A stretch of 64,000 nt of DNA from Nonlabens sp. MB-3u-79 (GTDB lineage Bacteria; Bacteroidota; Bacteroidia; Flavobacteriales; Flavobacteriaceae), in contig NZ_CP025116.1 in assembly GCF_002831625.1 (NCBI RefSeq), positions 434,001 through 498,000 on the forward strand, written 5' to 3'. Made by a program: the position numbers and the translations under genes. Positions 19,004-26,703 of the stretch are shown piece after piece (position 1 is the stretch's first letter; every line of letters begins with the position of its first letter). The notes under the pieces are model-generated. The model was not told where the DNA came from, searched no databases, and saw nothing but the letters and a program-made list of their open reading frames with translations.

Positions 19004-19019
19004 CGCTTTCGCGAAAGCG
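19004..19019. repeat. Palindrome CGCTTTCGCGAAAGCG (copy 4)
   Basis: Exact copy in the 91-nt gap between the two LanB genes. It could form a short hairpin in the message but has no T-run. Confidence 0.9.
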
Positions 19020-19082
19020 AAACATCATAAACAATAGAGCATCAAAACTAAAAAAGCAACCCATTTCTTGCACCAGCCTATA

Positions 19083-19925
19083 ATGACAGAAAAAACCGTA
19101 GATAAAACATTTTCAATAGGTACAGAATGGATCTATTACAAAATATACTGCGGTGTAAAAACAGCCGATGAGGTATTGCTACAAGTCATAAAACCAATTT
19201 GCACCAACCTGTTAAAAGATAAATGTATAGATAAATGGTTTTTTATAAGGTATGCTGATCCAGACCCCCATTTAAGACTGAGGTTCCACATCACTTGTGA
19301 AGAAAGCATCTCTAAAATCATACTTATGATGCGTGACTCTTTAGATCTGTATTTAGAGAATAGACAAATATGGGACGTACAACTGGCAACCTATCAAAGA
19401 GAATTAGAGCGGTATGGAACACATACTATGACAAGTGCTGAATCTGTGTTTTTTTATGATAGTGAGCAAGTCCTATGTATGATAGAACAATCTACAAATG
19501 ATGAAGAACGATTGGTGCACGCATTTCATTGGGTAGAAGAACTCATAGGTTTATTCCAATTAGCGGACATAGCGCAAATCGCTTTTTTAGACCGTATGCA
19601 GCTACAGTTTAAAGAGGAGTTTGAAGTAAAAAAACAGACGACTAAACAGTTGAACTTAAAATATAAGAATCTAGAGAAACGCTTGTTCCAGAGCTCTTCC
19701 ATAAGGGCTAAACAGGAGGTATTATTAAGTGCCGTCATAAAAAGCATTCGAGATGCAGAGAAAAATAATCTTTTAGATGTATCTTTAGAAGACTTGATTT
19801 CCAGCTATATACATATGAGCATCAATAGGATTTTTAGATCACAACAACGATTACACGAGATGCTTATCTACAGTTTTCTATACAAAAAACACAAATCTAA
19901 AATGGCAAGGTATGGGAAATTATAA
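19083..19925 (+). CDS. Thiopeptide-type bacteriocin biosynthesis protein (LanB elimination domain)
   Basis: About 280 residues from the ATG at 19083; an in-frame TTG at 19068 is an alternative. The N-terminus GTEWIYYKIYCG and the block FFIRYADPDPHLRLRF are hallmarks of the SpaB C-terminal family, the domain that eliminates glutamate from glutamylated Ser/Thr to form dehydroalanine or dehydrobutyrine. The C-terminus (HMSINRIFRSQQRLHEMLIY) is also typical. It must act with the protein from 16751. The 3' end overlaps the start of the regulator gene by 14 nt, so translation of the two is probably coupled. Confidence 0.9.
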   Translation: MTEKTVDKTFSIGTEWIYYKIYCGVKTADEVLLQVIKPICTNLLKDKCIDKWFFIRYADPDPHLRLRFHITCEESISKIILMMRDSLDLYLENRQIWDVQLATYQRELERYGTHTMTSAESVFFYDSEQVLCMIEQSTNDEERLVHAFHWVEELIGLFQLADIAQIAFLDRMQLQFKEEFEVKKQTTKQLNLKYKNLEKRLFQSSSIRAKQEVLLSAVIKSIRDAEKNNLLDVSLEDLISSYIHMSINRIFRSQQRLHEMLIYSFLYKKHKSKMARYGKL

Positions 19926-21624
19926 TATAACAATTCTAGCGATTTTATGTTTTTGTTGTTCTTTTATAGCCATGGGGCAAAAAGTTGTAGATACTTTGAG
20001 GGATAAAACATATAATGAATTATTTACCCTGATAAACCATGCGAAGAAATTTGAGGAATTTAATTTGCTTTCAGATGCTTTAATTAAAAAAGCAAAAAAT
20101 GAAGATAATACTGAATATTTAATTGGCGGCTATAATGTGAAGGCTTATATATATAATGACTATACAATGATTAAGTACTGTGATAGCATTATTGAGCTCT
20201 CAAAACCTGATATGAAAGACTCATATTTAATGCAAGCATATAAATTAAAAGGAGGTTACTATTTTAACTTAAAGAACTACCCTAAGGCGCTTGATAACTA
20301 CCTGAAAGTTTCTTTTTATGCACAAAAGTTAAACAATTCAAAGTACATTTTTAAATCAAAATATGATTTAGGAATATTAAAAAGAAAAATCAATGAAAAA
20401 GAAGAAGCGTTGAAGCTTTATAAAGAGGTTTATCATTATCACCTTCTAAATAAAAAGACGAATCTGGACACAATAAATTACTTAAGTACGATTACCGCCA
20501 TTGCTAATATTTATAATGATATGCAGCAAGGCGATTCATCATCCTTTTATAATAAGTTAGGAATGAAAGTAGCTGCAAAATACGGTAAGGAATCTTATGT
20601 AAAACACTTCTCTTTAAACGAAGGAGTTTCGCTTTATTATAAAGGACAATTTCCCGCGGCTATAGATAGTCTTGAGAAGCATACACCCTATTATGAAAAT
20701 AAAGAAGACACAAACAATTTACCTTATGCTTATTATTACTCTGGTAAATCACATCAAGAATTGGGTAATGAAAAAGCAGCTATAAGATACCATAAAAAGG
20801 TAGATAGCCTTTTTAAAAAAAATGAAGCGGTATATAATATATCTAGAAAATCCTATGAAGAACTTATTAAGCATTATAGGAAAGAGAAAGACCTAAAAAA
20901 CCAATTATACTATATCAATCAATTGATAAAAGTAGATAGTTTGTTACACGAGGAAGAACTGTATTTAAGTAAAGGAATCTTTAAAGAATATGATATTCCG
21001 CAATTAGAGTCAGAAAAAGAAATGATTCTGCAACAAATGGGCGAAAAGGACTTATTGTTTAAAAAAATAATTCTCGCTTTTACCATCCTACTAGCAATCA
21101 GCTTGATAGTTCTTATCTTTCAGTATTATAAAAAAACGGTCTATAAAAAGAAGTTTGACCAAATAATGACTGGAGTAGAAGATCAAAAACTCACAGAAGT
21201 TAGTGATGACAAAGACAAAGAACTAAACACCGCCAACACTATAGCAGAACTAGAGATCTCTCAAGAGATCATAAATGGCATTCTATTGGGGCTTCAACAA
21301 TTTGAAAATCAACAAAAGTATCTATTACTAAATCTCACCCTTAATTCACTAGCAAAAGAGTTAGAAACGAACAGCAACTACCTATCTAAGGTCATCAACC
21401 ATTATAAAAAACGCTCCTTTTCTAATTATTTAAACTTATTACGCGTCAACTATTTTATTGACTTAGCAAAAAGAGATCCTAACATTAGGAAGTTTACGAT
21501 AAAAGCTATCGCTAACGAAGTAGGCTTTAGCAACTCCGAATCTTTTTCTAAAGCGTTTTATAAGCATAAAGGAATTAAGCCTTCCTATTTCCTTAAAGAG
21601 TTAGAAAACAGCCAACAAACTTAG
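19912..21624 (+). CDS. Membrane-bound TPR / AraC-family transcriptional regulator
   Basis: The 570-residue product has a Sec signal (ITILAILCFCCSFIAMGQ), then about 350 residues of helical TPR-like repeats (YPKALDNYLKVSFYAQKL, EEALKLYKEVYHY, YYYSGKSHQELGNEKAAIRY). One membrane helix follows (KIILAFTILLAISLIVLIF, about 383-401), then a C-terminal AraC DNA-binding domain (about 460-560, KAIANEVGFSNSESFSKAFYKHKG). The layout places a sensor in the periplasm and the DNA-binding domain in the cytoplasm, as in other Bacteroidota one-protein regulators. Its own 3' end carries the palindrome at 21623. It probably controls the precursor and the lanB operon, perhaps by sensing the product; this is inferred from position. 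Confidence 0.85.
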   Translation: MGNYNITILAILCFCCSFIAMGQKVVDTLRDKTYNELFTLINHAKKFEEFNLLSDALIKKAKNEDNTEYLIGGYNVKAYIYNDYTMIKYCDSIIELSKPDMKDSYLMQAYKLKGGYYFNLKNYPKALDNYLKVSFYAQKLNNSKYIFKSKYDLGILKRKINEKEEALKLYKEVYHYHLLNKKTNLDTINYLSTITAIANIYNDMQQGDSSSFYNKLGMKVAAKYGKESYVKHFSLNEGVSLYYKGQFPAAIDSLEKHTPYYENKEDTNNLPYAYYYSGKSHQELGNEKAAIRYHKKVDSLFKKNEAVYNISRKSYEELIKHYRKEKDLKNQLYYINQLIKVDSLLHEEELYLSKGIFKEYDIPQLESEKEMILQQMGEKDLLFKKIILAFTILLAISLIVLIFQYYKKTVYKKKFDQIMTGVEDQKLTEVSDDKDKELNTANTIAELEISQEIINGILLGLQQFENQQKYLLLNLTLNSLAKELETNSNYLSKVINHYKKRSFSNYLNLLRVNYFIDLAKRDPNIRKFTIKAIANEVGFSNSESFSKAFYKHKGIKPSYFLKELENSQQT

Positions 21625-21646
21625 TCGATATTCATGAATATCGACT
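21623..21646. promoter_or_regulatory. Perfect 24-bp palindrome upstream of the precursor gene
   Basis: The half-sites are AGTCGATATTCA and TGAATATCGACT, with no spacer. It begins in the stop codon of the AraC-type gene and ends 74 nt before the precursor start. Its match with 16616-16637 supports an operator role over a terminator, since no T-run follows. A further half-site TAATATCGAG lies at about 21646-21655. Confidence 0.6.
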
Positions 21647-21720
21647 AATATCGAGGTTTTAGTTTATAAATACCATCTTTTATTATGTTCATTTGTATGA
21701 ATCATTTAAATACCTACATC

Positions 21721-21912
21721 ATGAAAAAAAGTAAATTAAGTATCCGAAAGTTTAAAATTGCTACCTTGAACGATCCTTCAAAAATAATGGGAGGAACAGG
21801 AACAGGTGCTGACGATGGAGGCACAAATACAGGTAATACCAATGATGGAAAAGAAAGGTGTTTGTTAACATCACTCATAAAAATGCCTGACAATTCAATT
21901 GTAAAAAGTTGA
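21721..21912 (+). CDS. Class I lanthipeptide-like precursor peptide with Gly-Gly leader
   Basis: 63 residues from the ATG at 21721; a longer frame from 21685 lacks leader character. The leader (1-25), KKSKLSIRKFKIATLNDPSK then IMGG, matches the Bacteroidota GG-leader type (basic start, L-I-K-F-x-I-A-x-L). The predicted core (26-63) begins TGTGADDGGTNTGNTNDG and has eight Thr/Ser but only one Cys (Cys47, in KERCLLTS). At most one lanthionine ring could form; other dehydrated residues would remain open or react otherwise. It stands directly after the regulator and palindrome and before a hairpin, so it may be made in excess over the downstream protease. The call is firm from context; the product structure is unknown. 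Confidence 0.85.
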   Translation: MKKSKLSIRKFKIATLNDPSKIMGGTGTGADDGGTNTGNTNDGKERCLLTSLIKMPDNSIVKS

Positions 21913-21935
21913 ATTTTTAAATTGAAATATTAAAA

Positions 21936-21959
21936 AACACGCCTTGTTAAAGGCGTGTT
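21936..21959 (+). terminator. Hairpin between precursor and protease (terminator or attenuator)
   Basis: The stem AACACGCCTT / AAGGCGTGTT with loop GTTA lies 24 nt after the precursor stop. It is followed by ATTACC, not a T-run, so partial read-through into the S8 gene is likely. Confidence 0.65.
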
Positions 21960-21993
21960 ATTACCAATAATTATATTAGCAAATACCTGTATT

Positions 21994-23637
21994 ATGAAAG
22001 ATAATTTAGTTTTCGTTTTAATCTTAATAATTAGTGTCTCTTGTAAAACAAAACAAACGTTTGAACCAGTGCATAGTCCTGTAATTAACATACAGGAAAT
22101 AAAATTAGATGATTTCAAAAACTGGCACTTTAAAGACCTACAATTAGATACGGTTCCAGGTATAAGTTTAAATAGAGCTTATGACAGTCTTTTAACCAAA
22201 GACAGAAAGGATCATAAAACAATAGTAGCTGTAATTGACAATGAAACAGATATCAATCATAAGGATCTAGCTCACCAAATATGGGTCAACAAAAAGGAAA
22301 TTGCAGATAATCAAATTGACGATGATAATAATGGTTATGTTGATGATATCCATGGATGGAATTTCCTAGGGAATGCTCAAGGTGAAAACAATAAATATGT
22401 CAATTTTGAATCTACTAGAATTCTAAGAAAATTAACTCCTTACTTTAAGGATAAAGACACAACAAATCTTAATCCCAATGACGCTAAACTTTTTTCATAT
22501 TATCAAAAGGTTAAAAAAAGACATGAGGTGAGATTAAAATATTTTTTAGCAGAGAAAGACAATTACGATCGCTTATATGATTTTTATTTTGCTGCTGTAA
22601 AAGAAATAGCTCCCTATTTTAAGAATAGACCTTATACTTTAGAGGCTATAGATAGTTTAAAGCAATCTAAATCAACCAATATTGATGACTTCCATTTTCT
22701 TGTCATGACAGATTGTTTAAAAAATAATATTGACGATTCGTTGGTTCTAAAAGAAAAAAAACATGCCACCAATATGGTTGAAAAATTATTGGTCATAGAA
22801 TACAATGACCGTGAAATTCAAGGTGATAATCCTGATGACATTACGGATACTATTTATGGCAACAACTTGATGAGCAACAATGTTGAGTTTTTAAATCACG
22901 GCACCAAAATGTCTGGTATCATCACTGGAATTTCTAGAAACAATGAAGTTGAAATTATGCCTTTAGCTATTTCGGCCTATGGCGACGAACATGACAAGGA
23001 TATTGCTCTGTCGATCAGATATGCTGTAGATAACGGGGCTAAGGTTATAAACATGAGCTTTTGGAAAGAATTCTCTCTGTATGAAAATTGGGTTCTAGAT
23101 GCTATAAAATATGCCGATCAAAATGATGTTCTTATAATCTCCATTGCCGGTAATGACGGCCTTAATTTAAATCAAAATGTAAAATATCCTAACGATAAAT
23201 TAACTGATGGCACCGAGGTTTCTGATAATTTTATTCTGGTAGGAGCAAGTAACCATAACCTCAATAAAGGATTTGTACCTGGCTATTCCAATTACGGGAC
23301 CATAGATGTAGACCTATTTGCTCCTGGAAATGAAATTTACACAACTTCTCCTAATAATACATATGTAAATAATTCGGGAGGCACATCGTCATCAGCAGCA
23401 GTCACGTCTGGAGTAGCCGCATTGATACGTTCTTATTACCCTGACCTTACCGCATCAGAGGTCAAGCACATTCTTATGGATTCTGGTGTAGAATATACCC
23501 TTGAGGTTGCCACACCTACTGAAGAAGATCCAGAAAAAACCACCCCTTTTAATCAGCTGTCTAAATCTGGTAAAGTACTTAATGCTTATAACGCATTGCT
23601 TATGGCAGAGCGTATTTCTAAAGGGAAGAGGAAATAA
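21994..23637 (+). CDS. Subtilisin-like (S8) serine peptidase lipoprotein, likely RiPP maturation
   Basis: 547 residues from the ATG at 21994, which gives a lipoprotein signal ending IISVSC; the upstream GTG at 21955 overlaps the hairpin and is rejected. The triad is readable: Asp82 (VAVIDNETD), His302 (LNHGTKMSG) and Ser465 (SGGTSSSAAV), with Asn387 (AGND) for the oxyanion hole. About 220 residues between Asp and His include a helical insertion common in Bacteroidota S8 enzymes. Placed next to the precursor it may remove remaining leader residues or trim the product outside the inner membrane. Its 3' end, about 130 bp, is repeated at 26352 and 32068. Confidence 0.88.
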   Translation: MKDNLVFVLILIISVSCKTKQTFEPVHSPVINIQEIKLDDFKNWHFKDLQLDTVPGISLNRAYDSLLTKDRKDHKTIVAVIDNETDINHKDLAHQIWVNKKEIADNQIDDDNNGYVDDIHGWNFLGNAQGENNKYVNFESTRILRKLTPYFKDKDTTNLNPNDAKLFSYYQKVKKRHEVRLKYFLAEKDNYDRLYDFYFAAVKEIAPYFKNRPYTLEAIDSLKQSKSTNIDDFHFLVMTDCLKNNIDDSLVLKEKKHATNMVEKLLVIEYNDREIQGDNPDDITDTIYGNNLMSNNVEFLNHGTKMSGIITGISRNNEVEIMPLAISAYGDEHDKDIALSIRYAVDNGAKVINMSFWKEFSLYENWVLDAIKYADQNDVLIISIAGNDGLNLNQNVKYPNDKLTDGTEVSDNFILVGASNHNLNKGFVPGYSNYGTIDVDLFAPGNEIYTTSPNNTYVNNSGGTSSSAAVTSGVAALIRSYYPDLTASEVKHILMDSGVEYTLEVATPTEEDPEKTTPFNQLSKSGKVLNAYNALLMAERISKGKRK

Positions 23638-23654
23638 AAATACGCTCAATAACG

Positions 23655-23790
23655 GTCCCTTTCAGAAGATTGCTGCGTTGCACTCGCAATGACGGTCCTT
23701 TCAGGAGATTGCCGCGTTGCACTGGCCTCGCAATGGCAGTTGATTGGGTCATTGCGAGGTACTTTCGCCGAAGCAATCTCTTGCTTGTGC
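23655..23790. repeat. GCGTTGCACT..GCAATGAC and CATTGCGAG repeats after the S8 gene
   Basis: Two tandem units of a TTTCAGAAGATTGCTGCGTT-type repeat are followed by CATTGCGAGG..GAAGCAATCT. The last part overlaps the 3' end of the GIY-YIG gene. Similar units follow the two S8 fragments at 26505 and 32206. Confidence 0.75.
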
Positions 23791-24066
23791 AGTTAAATCG
23801 CTCCATGCGCTATTCTCCTTCTCTATTAATGCTATTTTCTTGGCTCTACTGCCTGCTTTTAATTGTTTCTCTCTTCCAATGGCATCTCCTATCATTTGAA
23901 AGGCTTCATAGTACACCAACTTGTCTAAATTATACCTCGCTGTAAATGATTTTTTATGGTGTTTCTCTTTATGTTGTTGAATGCGCTGCGTTAAATTACT
24001 AGTGATACCTACATACAATGTGGTATTATTTTTATTAGTGAGTATGTAGATATAGCCAGGTTTCAT
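23749..24066 (-). CDS. GIY-YIG nuclease family protein
   Basis: The 105-residue product contains a complete small GIY-YIG domain: GYIYILTNKNNTTLYVGITS, then the Arg helix NLTQRIQQHKEKHH, LVYYEAF, and GREKQLKAGSRAKK with the catalytic Glu. Single-domain proteins of this type are common in Bacteroidota; their role in repair or mobility is not settled. The last ~20 codons (TAQARDCFGESTSQ) are encoded by the dispersed CATTGCGAG repeat, and another copy of the repeat lies just upstream (24077). That placement resembles repeat-associated nucleases. Confidence 0.85.
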   Translation of the reverse strand: MKPGYIYILTNKNNTTLYVGITSNLTQRIQQHKEKHHKKSFTARYNLDKLVYYEAFQMIGDAIGREKQLKAGSRAKKIALIEKENSAWSDLTAQARDCFGESTSQ

Positions 24067-24076
24067 TTTTTATTTC

Positions 24077-24125
24077 TGTCATTGCGAGCCTCCATTTCGT
24101 CATTGCGAGCGAAGCGAAGCAATCT
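24077..24125. repeat. CATTGCGAG / GAAGCAATCT repeat upstream of the GIY-YIG gene
   Basis: Two CATTGCGAG units and a GCGAAGCGAAGCAATCT end lie within 50 nt, matching the unit that overlaps the gene's 3' end. Confidence 0.75.
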
Positions 24126-24269
24126 GTTTAATGTGCGTCCCGCACTTCAGGAGCATGGTGTGTATTTAAGAACCACATCTATCCCCTAACCAACCCAATC
24201 AGCATCTGTGAGAATTTTAATAAGTAAACGAGAACAAGCATTTTTTAAACACATTGTTAGCAACTGGCT

Positions 24270-26114
24270 TTATTTACTTAGAGCCTTTAAAATTCTTTCT
24301 TCGTTAATTACGATATCTCTAAATAATACGTGTGGAAATTCCTCATATTTTGAAGATTTAAATGCTTCGTGTATTTTGGAAAGAGTAGAAGCTGTCAATA
24401 AAGATAGATTCATTTCCGTATCCATTTCGCAGTCATAGACAAAATCGTCACTAAATTCAGGTGCTACAAGTAAAATTTTAACTATTCGCAAGTTGTTTCT
24501 TAATGCTAAATTTTGATATGATTTGAGTTGTCTTGAAACAGAACTAAATTTGTTGTAACCCTTTTCCTTACTTGTTTTACATTCAACTATTATAATTTCA
24601 TTTTTACCTAAATTCAAAAGAATATCCATCATATCCTTTTGTGTGTTCAGTTGATTTTTAAACTTTTCATCTACGTTAAAAGCTAAACCTTTAAAGATAA
24701 TTTTAGTCAATTCTTCAAACTTAAGTCCAAGCTCACTTTCCTTGATTAAGATTCCGTTTTCTTTTAGCAGATTCAAATTTCTGTAAGCAACATTTTCATA
24801 ATTTTCTAAGTAAAGATTTTCAACATCTTTGTAGTGGTCAAGAATATTTAGAGTATCGTCTCCACGCAGTTTTATTCCGTTGCCTTTTATGAATTTTGTC
24901 AAGTCAGGCTTTTCAAGTAAATCCAAAATATCACGAGGTTTTATATTGAAATCTAATAAGTAACTTGCTGTTAGAACATATTCGTCTTGAAGTTCAAATT
25001 GCTCCTTTAAGTCCTTATTTAGATTTGGTGACGATATGTTTAACTCTGTTAACATTTTGTCGAAACCATCAAGCGAGATTCCAACCTTTTCGTCTTTCTC
25101 TACATTTTCAAAATATTCAATTAAGCTGCTTATTTTATCTTCTAAGGTACTCCCTTTTAAATTTTGAATATTTAAGCTCTTTTCACAAAGTTCGTTGAGT
25201 GTTTTTTTCTTTTCAGTTAGGGTAATTCCATCTTTATATATGTCGTTGAAAAGTAACTCTGTGAAGGAAATTCCTTCTTTAATTATTTTCTCAATTTTTT
25301 GAGAGGCAGATAATTTTCTGTCAATATTGTGATTTTTGGCTATTTGGTTAATTATTGGCTCCCTAAGAAGTTTTAAAGTTCTTCGGTAAAATTTGTCGGC
25401 TACTTCTTTTTGCCTCACTTTCCTTAAAAGTCTTACCATTTCGTCTGCGACATAAATTGTATTTTCTTTTTTTGAATAAAACACAATCCCAAGATTTTTG
25501 AGATTATTAATTACATCTTGTATTTCAACTTTTTTAACAGGTAATATAGAATAATTTATTAGCTTAATTTCTTCTTGAGACAACCCTATTTGTTTCGCTA
25601 AAGTTAAAATGATAGATAATTCGTCAGATGTTATTTTGGCTTCTCGGTTATTTGCAATGTCGTTTGTATAAGCTACAGATAAACAAGCCTTATAAATTTT
25701 ATAATCTCTTTTTCTTAAATCACTCAGTTCAGACTTTTCATTTTCTAATTCCGTGTTAAGTGTTTTAATCTTGGTTTTTAGGTTCTTGATTTCATTTTCA
25801 TACAATCTTGAAAACCAATCTTGTCGCATTATACAATTTCCGTCACGAATAATAATGTCAATCAGTATGTCTAATTGTGAATTAGCTTCTTGAAATTCGC
25901 ATTTGATGTGGTCGATGAATTCTGTAGATATTAATTCAAATATGTTAGAAATATTTTGATTGTCGACTGTTTTTAAACTCTTGTCAGACGAACTCAATAT
26001 TTTCTCAATTCCCTTTGCGTTTTTAGGATGTTTTGAGATTATATTATCTATTATTTTAATAAATGAGTTCTTTTCTAGAGAACCAAGCTTGTCTAATATT
26101 TTTTCTAACTTCAT
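24270..26114 (-). CDS. Large hypothetical protein with C-terminal PD-(D/E)XK nuclease-like domain
   Basis: The 614-residue product is A/T-rich and helical, with a coiled coil near 110-140 (KIKTLNTELENEKSELSDLR). Near the C-terminus (about 460-560) the order LKFEELTKIIF, then KDMMDILLNLG, then IIIVECKTSKEKG fits a PD-(D/E)XK nuclease fold (Glu, Asp, Glu-x-Lys) like Mrr-type restriction proteins. The central part contains what may be winged-helix-like segments (DVINNLKNLGIVFYSKKEN). No full match is recognised. The gene stands alone as a cassette bounded by GTTAGCAAC (24256) and GTTGCTAAC (26159). A DNA-targeting defence role is possible but unproven. Confidence 0.6.
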   Translation of the reverse strand: MKLEKILDKLGSLEKNSFIKIIDNIISKHPKNAKGIEKILSSSDKSLKTVDNQNISNIFELISTEFIDHIKCEFQEANSQLDILIDIIIRDGNCIMRQDWFSRLYENEIKNLKTKIKTLNTELENEKSELSDLRKRDYKIYKACLSVAYTNDIANNREAKITSDELSIILTLAKQIGLSQEEIKLINYSILPVKKVEIQDVINNLKNLGIVFYSKKENTIYVADEMVRLLRKVRQKEVADKFYRRTLKLLREPIINQIAKNHNIDRKLSASQKIEKIIKEGISFTELLFNDIYKDGITLTEKKKTLNELCEKSLNIQNLKGSTLEDKISSLIEYFENVEKDEKVGISLDGFDKMLTELNISSPNLNKDLKEQFELQDEYVLTASYLLDFNIKPRDILDLLEKPDLTKFIKGNGIKLRGDDTLNILDHYKDVENLYLENYENVAYRNLNLLKENGILIKESELGLKFEELTKIIFKGLAFNVDEKFKNQLNTQKDMMDILLNLGKNEIIIVECKTSKEKGYNKFSSVSRQLKSYQNLALRNNLRIVKILLVAPEFSDDFVYDCEMDTEMNLSLLTASTLSKIHEAFKSSKYEEFPHVLFRDIVINEERILKALSK

Positions 26115-26161
26115 ATTCCTTTGTTTTGTTCTTTTTGTTCATGATATTGTTTTAGATGGTT

Positions 26162-26310
26162 GCTAACTAGTTCTACCAACTCAAATATCATCTATAGCCC
26201 ATAAAGATATGGGATAAAAGCATACTTCTAGTCGTGCAGGTGGTGTGGTTTTTAAAAGCCTCCTGTTTTCCTTTTGTTGCTGGTTGGTAAGGGGTATAAA
26301 TCTATTTCAA
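26162..26310. repeat. Type A cassette repeat, copy 1 (long form)
   Basis: Core ACTAGTTCTACCAACTCAAA, then GGGATAAAAGCATACTTCT, and an extension shared with the copies at 31795 and 38131 (GTTGCTGGTTGGTA..TCTATTTCAAAAT). It lies 5' of the minus-strand gene ending at 26114. Confidence 0.8.
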
Positions 26311-26351
26311 AATGTGGTAGGAATCTTACGGTTTACCGTAATCTGTGTAAA

Positions 26352-26492
26352 GATTGTTGGGTAACAACACCCACTAAAGAAGATCCTGAAAAAACCACCC
26401 CTTTTAATCAGCTGTCCAAATCTGGTAAAGTGCTCAATGCTTATAACGCATTGCTTATGGCAGAGCGTATTTCTAAAGGGAAGAGGAAATAA
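26352..26492 (+). pseudogene. Duplicated 3' end of the S8 peptidase gene (copy 1)
   Basis: The last ~40 codons of the S8 gene recur (KEDPEKTTPFNQLSKSGKVL through AERISKGKRK, stop), nearly identical to 23508-23637. Upstream homology ends at once and is replaced by a TTACGGT/ACCGTAA palindrome segment (26320-26345). It is a fragment and not expressed as a peptidase. Confidence 0.85.
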
Positions 26493-26504
26493 AAATACGC
26501 GCAA

Positions 26505-26600
26505 TAACGATCCCTTTCAGGAGATTGCTGCGTTGCACTGGCAATGACGGTTGCTTTCAGGAGATTGCTGCGTTGCACTCGCAATGACTATACAAACAGT
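26505..26600. repeat. Two GATTGCTGCGTTGCACT..GCAATGAC units after S8 fragment 1
   Basis: The same tandem units as after the intact S8 gene; the duplicated block therefore covers the gene end plus its downstream repeats. Confidence 0.8.
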
Positions 26601-26703
26601 TGCTGCTATAGCCTTTTTTTATAGGTGTGGTGTGGGTGTATTGAAGTAGTTGAGGACTGGCAATGCCTTTTATAGGGTGTTGGGAAATAGCTTCTTATAA
26701 TGC

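Noticed and set aside
11462..23637. LanC, radical-SAM or LanM gene in the RiPP locus
   Set aside because: I looked for LanC zinc motifs, CxxxCxxC and LanM length; none of the genes between the S9 peptidase and the GIY-YIG gene fits.
26274..26492. 72-codon ORF ending AERISKGKRK
   Set aside because: The N-terminal half is repeat sequence; only the last ~40 codons derive from the S8 gene.
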